A stretch of 64,000 nucleotides of DNA from Dermacentor variabilis (taxonomy: Eukaryota; Arthropoda; Arachnida; Ixodida; Ixodidae), in contig NC_134570.1 of NCBI RefSeq assembly GCF_050947875.1, positions 202,133,750 to 202,197,749 on the forward strand, read 5' to 3'. The position numbers were made by a program, and so were the translations under genes. Position 1 is the first letter of the stretch. Every line of letters begins with the position of its first letter. Under the pieces are notes generated by a model. The model had not been told where the DNA came from, made no database searches, and saw only the letters and a list, made by a program, of their open reading frames with translations. Of the stretch, positions 1 through 10,227 are shown piece by piece.

Positions 1-632
1 TTTTCCGGATATGGCCTCGCAGACCGGCCTCGGGAGGGGCCCATGTATGGTGCGCGCTGCTGCGGCGGATAGCGGCATGGTGACGGCGAACGGAACGGTC
101 GTCGAGGGCTCCGCTAAGTGGCGGCGAGCTAGTCGGCGATATCACGAGGTCGTTCACCAAGCTGTGGTGCGGCGCGTTAATGGCAAACCTTCTCCGTCCC
201 ATTTCTTGGTATGGGCAACGGCGGTGGCCATAAACCGCTTCTCCGGAGTGGTAACACAACGGGCGTTGGTTAGGTGCGCGCCAAATGTCCGTCTTCCTCG
301 CGTAGCTGCGCTTGGCGACGGGTGGGCGTGCTGGCGGCGGCGGTGGTGGACGACGGAAATTTGGCGTTAAAGGGCCGTGGCGCGGCCGCGCAGGGTGGCC
401 TTGACAGCGGGCGGCGGCGGTGTAGGTCATCGCTTCCGGCTGGGGCTTCGGTGATTCTGATTTCTCCTCAGGAACTCCAAGGGACCGCTGAACCTCATCT
501 TTAACAATTTCGGCCATTTAGGCCACTTGAGGCTGCGACCTCGGGTACAACTTCTGCAGCTCTTCCCGTACAACGACTCCGATAGTCTCGCGCAGATCGT
601 CGCTGGCCAGTCCCTGGGACCCGCGTGTCAAC
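1..632 (-). pseudogene. Gag-like retrotransposon fragment, broken zinc knuckle, cut by window edge
   Basis: On the minus strand one frame stays open from about 632 almost to the window edge, apart from one TAA at 518-520. It encodes a charged region (VVVREELQKLYP), then VQRSLGVPEE, a proline-rich stretch and a retroviral-type CCHC knuckle region at 215-256. The knuckle reads CYHSGEAVYGHRRC, where a canonical C-x2-C-x4-H-x4-C knuckle has Cys at position 4 and His at position 9, so two zinc ligands are missing. A frame change near position 50 moves the basic, Ser/Arg-rich tail into another frame. Gag proteins coat retrotransposon RNA in cytoplasmic particles; this copy cannot be functional. The pol part, if present, lies outside the window to the left. 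A LINE ORF1 with a retroviral-type knuckle is an alternative. Confidence 0.6.
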
Positions 633-1993
633 CACAAAGTTCTACACTATTCGCGTCGCGCATACATGCAATCAGATTACACAAGGTTCGGTGACAGACA
701 TCGGATGGAACCATCGATAACATTCCAGAATCTTCCGATACATGCAGGCGCGTCCTGTGCTGTGCGATAACATTCGTTAGGCGGTGAAACGTGGTCGCCC
801 AATTTATGATAGACAAGTAGACGTGTTAACATAATAGTCAACATTCATTGTGTTGTCTGGATGCACACACCAACTCAACTAGACTAGACTGAAGGAAGCG
901 CCCTTAGAATGCCTTCACAATTGCGCGTAGACTTTGTCACTGTCACTGTCTATGAGAAATGTCATGTAGCTTGCAGTCCATTTGGGGATGCAAAACTTGC
1001 ATTTTGTTACCAAGGAATTCTTCTTACTTTATTACGAATACCATGCGCTCCTCACAGCATCTCTGCGTATAACCTGATGTGATATAGATACGGCTGCACG
1101 CGGCATGATTGATTAGGTTGGCGAACTAAATACTCATCTTTCAAGGACACTGCGTGCGATATTGTGCATACGAGCCCATAATATTATCACCTATTTGTCG
1201 CATGGACGACTGATAGATGAATAACAAAGTAGATGAGTTTTGATTACTAATCTAATCGTTTAAGTTGTCCGCGCCACCTTCACCACGTACTTTAAGACTT
1301 CCTAGCAGCGGAAATTTGGTGACACGCTTGAGCTTTTCACCATAGGAGCACTCTATAAGAATTAGGAGAACGCGTTAAACAGCGACAAACGAATCTTTCG
1401 GGGGAGAACAGGCTGAAGAGTTTTCTGAGCTATAGTAGTTTGGCTAAGTCTATAAATAGTTTTTTTGAATTAATATCGGACTTCATAACATTGTTCTAGA
1501 GCACGCTGTAGGGCGTGAGCTCCTTATACTTTATTTGTGTGATCTCTGCTAATGAAATTCTTGACTTTGGCAACCGCACTGAGCCCCTCTTATCATTTTG
1601 GAACAAGATGAGCAGCTTGAATATTTATTCCTTAAGTATTGCATTTCAGTCCTGACACGTGGTTAAACAAAACATGTGTGCTTGCATGAATTTTCGTCTA
1701 CAGGAAGCTCCAGTCGGCAACTACGAAAAAAAATTGACGTTCAGGGGCTATTTCACTTACTAGGGAACATATTGGTGCCTTCGCTTTCGTGCTTAGGTTT
1801 CAGAACTGTTTCTGCAATTTTGAAGAGTAGCAACGAGTAGAAGTTTCGCCTTGAATGTGTGAATACCTTCAATAATTGAATAATTCTGATATTCAACAGT
1901 TCAATTGCTATCATACTTCATACCTCGGAAACAGCTCAAGTTTCCTTTGTAACCAGCAATTTTGGACATTGCCCCTGCGGCTATCTGTGAAAC
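633..1993. other. Unassigned intergenic or intronic DNA
   Basis: AT-rich sequence with no reading frame that looks coding, no clear repeat structure and no recognisable element. Confidence 0.5.
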
Positions 1994-2004
1994 TTCACCG
2001 CAAT

Positions 2005-3082
2005 CATCATCATCATCAGCCTGGTTACGCCCACTACAGGGCAAAGGCCTCTCCCATACTTCTCCAACAACCCCGGTCATGTACTAATTGTGGCCATGCC
2101 GTCCCTGCAAACTTCTTAATCTCATCCGCCCACCTAACTTTCTGCCGCCCCCTGCTACGCTTCCCTTCCCTTGGGATCCAGTCCGTAACCCTTAATGACC
2201 TTCGGTTATCTTCCCTCCTCATTACATGTCCTGCCCATGCCCATTTCTTTTTCTTGATTTCAACTAAGATGTCATTAACTCGCGTTTGTTCCCTCACCCA
2301 ATCTGCTCTTTTCTTATCGCTTAACGTTACAGCTATCATTCTTCTTTCCATAGCTCGTTGTGTCGTCCTCAATTTGAGTAGAACCCTTTTCGTAAGCCTC
2401 CAGGTTTCTGCCCCGTAGGTGAGTACTGGTAAGACACAGCTATTATATACTTTTCTCATGAGGGATAACGGCAACCTGCTGTTCATGATTTGGGAATGCC
2501 TGCCAAACGCACTCCAGCCCATTCTTATTCTTCTGATTATTTCCGTCTCATGATCCGGATCCGCCGTCACTACCTGCCCTAAGTAGATGTATTCCCTTAC
2601 GACTTCCAGTGCCTCGCTGCCTATTGTAAATTGCTGTTCTCTCCCGAGACTGTTAAGCATTACTTTAGTTTTCTGCATATTAATTTGTAGACCCACTCTT
2701 CTGCTTTGCCTCTCCAGGTCAGTGAGCATGCATTGCAATTGGTCCCCTGAGTTACTAAGCAAGGCAATATCATCAGCGAATCGCAAGGTAGTAAGGTATT
2801 CTCCATTAACTTTAATCCCCAATTCTTCCCAATCCAGGTCTCTGAATACCTCCTGTAAACACGCTGTGAATAGCATTGGAGATATCGTATCTCCCTGCCT
2901 GACGCCTTTCTTTATTGAGATTTTGTTGCTTGCTTCATGGAGGACTACGGTGGCTGTGGAGCCGCTATAGATATTTTCCAGTATTTTTACATATGGCTCA
3001 TCTACACCCTGATTCCGTAATGCCTCCATGACTGCTAAGGTTTCGACTGAATCAAACGCTTTCTCGTAATCAATGAAAGCTA
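2005..3082 (-). mobile_element. RTE-clade LINE insertion, 5'-truncated, with 11-bp TSD
   Basis: The insertion is bounded by an 11-bp direct repeat TTCACCGCAAT at 1994-2004 and 3083-3093. The 3' end (minus strand) is a short TGATGATG microsatellite tail at about 2005-2018, typical of RTE-clade LINEs. The 5' end stops abruptly inside the reverse transcriptase, as expected from incomplete target-primed reverse transcription. A second copy of the same 3' end lies at 48257-48592, differing at roughly 11 of 290 positions by eye. Confidence 0.9.
2034..3082 (-). pseudogene. RTE-type reverse transcriptase, C-terminal two-thirds
   Basis: About 349 residues remain open to the natural stop at 2034. In order: the AFIDYEKAFDS motif (RT block A) at the truncated 5' end, VRQGDTISPMLF, the catalytic FADD box in LRFADDIALL, then the thumb region with YIYLGQVVTAD and the RTE-type tail GRQKVRWADEI...DRGCWRSMGEAFAL. 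The reverse transcriptase copies its own RNA at a nicked target. The endonuclease domain and the start codon are missing, so it is a dead-on-arrival copy, although the remaining frame has no stop or frameshift, which points to a fairly young insertion. RTE and BovB elements are known to be common in ticks; I did not assign it to a named family. Confidence 0.88.
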
Positions 3083-3093
3083 TTCACCGCAAT

Positions 3094-3520
3094 GCTCCAG
3101 CGTAAATGCATGGGCATACATCGATTTTAGAAGCCCGCCTCAACTGCAACGGTTTTTAGTGAGCAACGCCGATAAAATGCGGTCGTCTAATAACATGCCT
3201 ATGGAAGTTTTTTAACCCTGAACCCTGCACAATGACATTACGACTAAGTGACGTAAATACGCTTGGTAATAAATGGGCGTCCCTGAATTTCGGTTCTTGA
3301 AATTGAGGCGGACTTTCGAAATATAATTTTTTTAGAATGCTGCCCGTTGAGTTATGCTTGAAGTTGAAGTTTATTTTCACCACCAACAGTACAGTGTGTT
3401 TTACACAGAACAGTTGTGACATGGAAAGTGGGAAAAAAGTTGCGCTGGTGCAGCTTGACTAGCCCCACCTCCCATGCGTACAAGGCAGCAGAACGACAGC
3501 AGAGCAAACTTCATACAGCG
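3094..3520. other. Unassigned spacer
   Basis: No coding signal or recognisable repeat between the RTE TSD and the ORF1 fragment. Confidence 0.4.
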
Positions 3521-3982
3521 TTAACGTATGATAGAAAAAGCAACTACATTCTTTTTTCTTGGATCGTTGGCAGTCGGGACTCTGTGCAAAGACTCGATAT
3601 CAGCCGCAACAAGCGCAATACCTATTTTTTCTCCAATTTTGATTACTATTTCAGCGAGGTTTTCGCTGTCGTTGTACGGGATGCCTTTGAGCTCTACATT
3701 TGCATGGCGGGAGCATTGTTCAAGGTGCAGCATTCTGCTCTCGTGATTTTTCACCTGTTGAACAAGATCAGCGCACTGTGCCTCTAGTTTAGCATTCGTC
3801 ACCTTAGGTTCCTTGTTGGAAGCCTTTATTTCTTCACAATCAGCATTTATGGAAACCAAAGCGGCCTTAATTTCCTTCAGTTCTTTTCGAATATCCCGCT
3901 TGATTGTGTCTCTGAAGTCTTTAAATTCAGCCCGGATTTCACGCCTTAATTCATCAAAAAGGGCTCTGATCTCTTTCGCCAT
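3521..3982 (-). pseudogene. LINE ORF1 fragment: coiled coil plus start of nucleic-acid-binding domain
   Basis: The 153-residue frame starts at an ATG at 3982. Residues 1-85 are a charged heptad-like coiled coil (FDELRREIRAEFKDFRDTIK...), expected to trimerise or dimerise ORF1p. Residues 88-153 match the RRM-like/FP-type start seen in many LINE ORF1 proteins (ANVELKGIPYNDSENLAEIVIKIGEKIG, then LHRVPTANDPRKK). It ends at a TAA where the domain should continue, so the C-terminal half is lost. The 5' part of the element is kept and the 3' part is gone, the opposite of usual 5' truncation, so a deletion or a later insertion removed the rest. The clade is uncertain (CR1/L2/Jockey group likely). Confidence 0.65.
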
Positions 3983-4078
3983 GCTTCAACAACAGAAATA
4001 GGCAGTAACACACTTGTGGCAGCAACAGCAGCAGCAAAAAGGCAAAAATCCAGAAACCACTCAGGAATTGGGCACAAA

Positions 4079-4405
4079 CCTGCGTGAAAAGGTGTGCAGC
4101 GTTTGAGTCCCGTGAACTTCGCTGCCGCTACCACTGCCAAGTGAAGAATGGAGACGTTGTTCGGTCAATTTGTAGACTCAGGTTGCGGGGTTGGACCAAT
4201 GCGAAGCGATGATCCAGGCAGCGTAACAATCATACGAGGGCTGACGTATGATGGCCTTGCTCAATGCAGTTGAAAATTGCTTGACCGATATCAGGGCATC
4301 GGAGCCACCACACCAAGCCGGAAACGAAAGATTCCAGTAGCCCTGCGTGAAAAGGTGTGCAGCGTTTGAGTCCCGTGAACTTCGCTGCCGCTACTGCTGC
4401 CAAGT
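4079..4405. repeat. Two 64-bp direct repeats, 263 bp apart, upstream of the LINE ORF1
   Basis: Positions 4079-4142 and 4342-4405 are near identical (about 62 of 64 by eye). They lie just upstream of the ORF1 start on the minus strand, where a LINE 5' UTR would be, and look like two copies of a promoter monomer. Confidence 0.75.
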
Positions 4406-4409
4406 CAAT

Positions 4410-6100
4410 GACATCAATGTGCAATGACATCATGTTCGACAGAACGCTGAAGGGTCAATGTCCAAAATTCCTTGCATGTCACTTATAGCTGTGTGATTTC
4501 GTGCTACCAGGTAATTGGAGCGCAGATCCGGTTTCGTAGTTTGAATGCGCCACGTGGAAATTCGGCACATTTTCGCAACAAGAATTAGCGTTTAATTAGC
4601 GAATGACTTGTACTTACAGTGTTTCCTTGGTATCGTAAATATATACATTCCTGATACATCGAGAATATCCTTCACTGTAGGCTTTGAGGGAACCAGTTCC
4701 TGCTGTACAGGCCTGCCTGTTCAGTTTTCTTAGCGCCATTTGAACTAATCCTACCCAGCGCGAAACGTTTATTCCTATCGATAACTTATTTATTCACAGC
4801 GCGAAGTGCGTTTGCCAATCAATTTAGCTTATGCAACAAAAATTAGACGACTGCGAATCAAAATGACTGAAATATCTATGCTGGGCAACGAGATGAAGCC
4901 TGATTTGTGCCCACTGCTAATTATGGGTGGGCGAATATTCGAAGTTTTGAATTCAAGTCGAACATTGCTAACTACTCGTATTCAAAGAGGAAGTATTCGG
5001 TATCTTCGCATAGTTGGGCCTAACAAAATATTTCGCAACAACCGACTCTTAAAATCTGGTTACTGTTCTCTGTCTCCTAAAGAAAGCATCCCAAGTTATC
5101 ACAAGTGAAACAAGGAAACATTTTTTTCCAAGCAACGTAGGAACATAATCGACAATACACGCTTTGTTTTCGGTGGTGCGGCGGAAGCCTGCAATACATT
5201 TGTTTGTTTTTCTGTTCTTGTAGTCTGTCGTCCAATGCTTTGCACTCTAATCATGTAGCAATTTTATCTTTCACGCTATAAAGAGTTACGTTTGCCTGGC
5301 AACGGGTCCTCCTACCATGTGTCTACGGCACACAGACCCTTCAGCAGCGTTATTTCTTTGCACGACTTCTGATCTATTTTGGCAACCGTTCATTTAGCGT
5401 TTTTTTGGAAAGCTAGTAATACAGAGCCATTTATTATTGGAAAGCTTGTTCGCGACCTAGCTGCAAATAAAGGCTTCAAGAGGCTATTTGCCAAACCTTT
5501 AACGACTATGACCGATATTTTGTTTAAAGCTGGTCCTTTGTCTTAGATTGTTAGCTGTCCTTGTTTCCCTAGTCAGAAGTACAAGCATCCTACTCGTAAT
5601 TACATCGATATGCTGCAAATATATGCGTCTGCGTTTCACTATTCAATATTCGATACCAAATATTCCTATATGAAAAAACTGATATTCGCCCACCTCAAGC
5701 GCTCATACTTATGACATGAATTATCCGGATGTTTTCATGAGGTATTGTAAACTGTGGCGCTAGGATAAAATGTTTGAATTGTTATTAAATAGTCTGACAT
5801 TCAGATTACTTCCGTGGCACATAGATTGTGTCCTCCTACTTATACAGTGGAGCTGTCAGCACCTCGCTGGGTTTCTCTTGACGTCCGCAGTTTCGCCGAG
5901 CTGGGTGAGAGAGAGCTGAGAAAGAGTTAAAGCAGATTATAAGATAGCATCGCGCAGCGTAGCGACGCGGCGAGGATGAGTGGAGCATAGCGGGTGAGAA
6001 GGAGCGGCGTGGCGGGACACAGGTGGCGTGTCATTGCTGTCCAATAAAAACCCGTGCGCCCAACTCGGCGGTACTCTTCCTTGCAGTGGAAAAAAAAATT
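4410..6100. other. Unassigned AT-rich DNA
   Basis: No convincing coding frame. A GC-richer block at about 5840-6100 precedes the inverted repeat at 6101 and may be part of the same unclassified repeat. Confidence 0.4.
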
Positions 6101-6249
6101 ATGCGTGGCTCTGCTATCGCAAACACCAAATTCCGGCGGATCTGGGGGAAGCCCAGCAAAGGTTAGAGTAATTGTGCGGTTTGGCACTACTTTATTGGCC
6201 TTTCGTAGCTCCGCTGGTTTCTGGTGTTTGCTATAGCAGAGCCACGCAT
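6101..6249. repeat. Inverted repeat able to form a long hairpin
   Basis: The arms 6101-6128 and 6222-6249 are reverse complements over 28 bp with one mismatch (ATGCGTGGCTCTGCTAT at the outer edge). Weaker pairing continues inward for about 15 bp. The loop is about 90 nt. It could be a small foldback element or MITE. Confidence 0.75.
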
Positions 6250-6444
6250 ATTTCGTAGTAAACTTAGTAGTGTGAAGGAACCGCCCAGATTGTTGTCTGA
6301 CGGATCAAACATTCTTCCCCCTCAACAGCCATCTTGACCGAAGAAATGTTCACCGCACCAGCCGACTTCGCCAGATACAGCTTGCCAAATGTAAGCGTAC
6401 AGTTCATGTGTTTATTCGTGTTCAGCACCGGTGTGTTTAAGTAG

Positions 6445-6680
6445 ACCCACTGTGGTTGCTGAGTACCTTTGCTGTTGCGCTGCTAAGCACGAGGTCGTGG
6501 GGTGAAATCCCAACCACGGCGGTCTCATTTCGATAGGGGCGAAATGCAAAAACACCCGTGTAGTTAGATTTGCGGGCTCCTTAAAGAAACCCAGGTGGTT
6601 AAAATTAATGTATAGTCTCCCAATACGATGTGTCTTATATTCAGATCGTGGCTTTTTTACGTAAACCTCCATAATTAAAA
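6445..6680 (+). mobile_element. Ruka-type tick SINE, degenerate copy
   Basis: The sequence follows the tRNA-like head (GTGGTTGCTGAGTACC..., CACGAGGTCGTGGGGTGAAATCCC), the block CATTTCGATAGGGGCGAAATGC and the ACACCCGTGT...CCAGGTGGT body. It is the same order as the full copy at 49917-50156, with numerous substitutions. Confidence 0.85.
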
Positions 6681-6689
6681 ACATGCATA

Positions 6690-9600
6690 AGTAGTTCGTG
6701 ACATGTAGTAAGTGACGTGTGCAGCGAGATTGCCGTGAATCGTAAAGAACTCGGGCAAAAAAATAGGAAATTTAATGGATTCTTTTGTAGATTCGCTTTC
6801 AGTAAAAGATAAGTTAGCCTAAAGAGTTGTGCTTTTCGTTATTGTAATACATAAATGAGAAAATAATGTAGATATCATTAAAGAAACATACAAATAATGT
6901 ATATGTGATCATTTTCGCATTATATTCACTTAAATATTCAAACTTACGGCATTTCTGTTATACTATCTGTATCGGTGGCAGTACTTGACATAGTGTGAGA
7001 TTCTAGGCATTGCTTGGTGCTAGGCCGATTTCTGACGTATTAAATTAGATTAGCACCTGTGGGGCGTTGCCCCGGTGTACAAACGGAATGAGACCTACAT
7101 GAAATATATTGCTCATAAATTAGCTCAATGTTCGGACGCGCTCTCCTGGTTAAGTCATCAGCATTACTTTGTATGTGGGTTGGCTTCATGTGCCTCTTGC
7201 TATGGAATGATCTAAATGGGGAAGAGTGGTTATATTCGCTGCCCATCGAACGTCAGTGAACATCCGGCTCTTGCACAGGGTAATAAGCAGCGTGCCAAGG
7301 AGCCCTTCCTTTATCCAATGTACGTGGCACAGGCGCAAGAAATGATCTCATTGCACACAAAAGTCAATACGTTCAAAACCACAACTTTAATTGCAGAGCG
7401 CAATGTTTAACGGCTCTTTTTAGCTAAAAGAAATGAGCTAATTTGCAGCTTCATGACCAGCGTTTAAAGTTTACCTATAATAGTTACGGTTCTCAGTTTT
7501 CTTCTTTTTTTTTTGAGAAGACTACAGACGACAAATGCCTCTTCAGCCACACATTTTCTAAAGTGTAGGAGCGTCCTACGCCGTGTAGTGAGGGAGCGAC
7601 ATCGTAAGATCGCCCCAAGCAGACGAGCTCGAAGAAGCCATGCGCATGAAGCCTATGTGGTGGATCGGTACTCCGGCTCGTTGGACATTCTACGTGCGCC
7701 CATGCTGAGAAAGGAGGAGAGCCAATAGCACCTTATCAATAGCCCCTGTAATTCTTGAAGTAGGCGGCGCGCACGTTTAACCTGACCAATTATGGGGGCT
7801 GCATCCGAAACACTCGGTGTAACTCGAGGCCAGGCGAAGCAGCGACACGATAATATCACCAGGGAATTTCTTGCTTTCTACGCTGCATGTAAATGTCACA
7901 AAATATAACCGAAGGAACAAGAAGTGCAGCCATTACTGTGAGGATAGAATACAGCTATTGCAAGTGACTGAAAATTTTAAAAATGTTTGCCTTTTTAAAT
8001 GTTGTCCCAGTGAGCACATATGCTGGTATAAGCAGTGCTTGGAATGCGACAACTGATCAGCAATGCAACGGGATTTTATGTACTAGCAAGTCTTGTTAAC
8101 CGATGCTTGACGGTGGATTGGGTTAATTTCCGCTCTAAGGAATGGCAATCTTGCTCGTGTTGGCGCATTGGTTATGCAACGCAGACATCTACGTGGCCCG
8201 TAATGGTGAATGTGGTGCAAGGCATGTATGCTGGGTAGGTTCTTCCAATTATGTGTAGGAAGTGAGGCAAAGTGATTGCCCCGCGGCCGAGTGGTGCCAG
8301 AGTGATACTAAACACAAAAATAATTTCATCGGTAATAATAAGTTACATTCACAACACACCAAAAAAGCCACTATTACCGTGCGAGGAGCATCAGTCAGAC
8401 AGAAGAGACGCAGGAAGAAATGGCGGCTAGATGGCTGCGGCACGGTGAAAATCGCTGCGACGTCAGCTTGGGGCTATTACAGTTGTCACATGTAAACATG
8501 GAACATATAGTATTCTAATATATCAAGTTCCATATACCTTTAAATTCGACAGAATGGACGTCCAAATATGAAGAAAAACAATAAACTTTTCGTATATGAA
8601 GGCATCACGTTAAATTCGCGCTCTGAAGTTTTGGTGCGAAATTGAAACAAAAGCGGAACTAAGATCGCAGCTTTTCATGCCATAATCAATTTCCTCCTGG
8701 GAAGCTGCCGAAAATATGCTTTTTACGGAATGCTATATCGGTGTAAACAGATTTGGTGTTTTGGTACTTGAAAGATACGGTAGCAGTACGTATGCTCAAT
8801 GCATCAAATTCCGTAATAATTTGCGTTCCTGGGTCATGCTGACTATCTACAAAATATGTTAATTGAAGGAAGCACTAAAGGTAAATAACTCTGCAATGCT
8901 CAATTAATCATATACGTTACGGTGAATTTCGTTTAATATTGCGTTTCTGTTAACTGTGGAGGGAAGTTTTCGTCGCTGGTAGTTTAACAAGCGAAATGCT
9001 ACGTAAATAATGAAAACAATGGTTCGGTTATAAGTAACAAAGATTTTTTTTTTTGCTACGAATGCGAACCATGCGCGCATCAACAAACCTGAATAATCTG
9101 TTCCGATTTTCCTTGATTTGTAACTGTTTAGGGCGTTACACGGTTAAGTCTGTCCTCGTCTCTGCAACTGCTTGATTTTGCGATGGCGATGCGCTCTTAC
9201 AACCGCGCTTTATTAAAAGGAATTTTTCGCGAATAACTCCGTAAAGCGTACTTGTGAGATAAAATGTGACCTTGCGTCAAATTTGCGCAGGAGAAAACTG
9301 CGGTAAGCATTTAGCCGTTTGTAGGAGCTCGTAATAGCATAGCGCATGCGTGCTCACTCCGAATATGTCCTGAATTCATAGCGCAGGCACAGTAATTACA
9401 TGTGGAGGCACAGTTTCACTTAAAAATTCATAAAATGCTAAGCTTGCCTGTCCAGAGGGAATTTCCTTTGGGCAGCATTAGTATTGCTTATATAGCCTTC
9501 TCTCCTTCAACCATGTGTGCCCTATCCATTGGTGTCTGAATAGCAGTATTCCTTGCATGTTTTTTATAGGGTATAAACGTAGGTCAGAGTGAGCGTAAGA

Positions 9601-9700
9601 CGAGGGGTCTAGGCATACAGCATTACAGCATTTCGTCATTTAGTTGCGACGGTGGCTCAACATCCTTGTGAGCGTGTCGGGAATGTGTCGCTGGCGCTCT
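6690..9700. other. Unassigned DNA upstream of exon A
   Basis: No exon with plausible splice sites and protein similarity was recognised. A block at about 8290-8490 looks like a diverged repeat, but I could not identify a family. Confidence 0.4.
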
Positions 9701-9710
9701 CTGTGCACAG

Positions 9711-9919
9711 GCGCTGCGCGAGTTTCCTCGAGTCGTCATGGCGGCCACGCTTGGCATCTCTCTCGCCTTGGTGTTCCCCGTCTTCGGCTGCTTACTGCTC
9801 ACGTGCCGCTGCTGTTGCGGAACCTGCGGAGGAGCTAGCGACGCGTTCGAGGGAGAGAGGGACCACGTGTGGAAGTGCCTCTGCTTCTTTAGCCTCGGAA
9901 TCTGCTGCGCTCTTATGAC
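9711..9919 (+). CDS. Prominin-like gene, exon A: membrane segment, Cys-rich loop, membrane segment
   Basis: The 209-bp exon begins after an acceptor ending GTGCACAG at 9710 and ends before a GTAAGT donor at 9920. It is phase 0 at its start and leaves two bases of a codon at its end. The product runs ALREFPRVV, then a hydrophobic segment (MAATLGISLALVFPVFGCLL), the loop TCRCCCGTCGG plus a charged stretch, then KCLCFFSLGICCALM. Prominins are five-span proteins of plasma-membrane protrusions, and a short cytosolic loop with CRCC..CGG between the first two spans is their signature. The frame is open and unlike the decayed transposons around it. Earlier exons are not visible. The call rests on motif and topology, not on a database search. 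Confidence 0.72.
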
Positions 9920-10227
9920 GTAAGTTGTGCAACAGCACTTGCATCTGCGCTACTGCAGCGGAACCTCTGCCTGATCAGCTCAACCCTTTCGCGTCCTTTC
10001 ACATGCAGGCGAGTTATGTGCGGCCTGGTATTTGTGGTGGCAGGAAGGCGGGAGCTGTGGTGTGCTCGACCTCGCTACAGTCATTTACCGGCTATTTGAG
10101 CAACTTTTAAGTAACAAGTATTGGTCAATTTTTTTACAAGATAGAAGTGTGGTTTTTTCGGAGCCATGGTGTAAGTTCTAGCCAGATCTCAGTAGATATG
10201 TGGGACATGGTAAATAAAGGGCTACAG

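Noticed and set aside
11..504. Two open frames on + at the window start
   Set aside because: Antisense of the gag-like frame, which carries recognisable motifs.
1876..2418. 180-codon open frame on +
   Set aside because: Antisense shadow of the RTE reverse transcriptase.
6445..6520. Possible tRNA genes at the Ruka heads
   Set aside because: They are degenerate tRNA-like SINE heads followed by the Ruka body.
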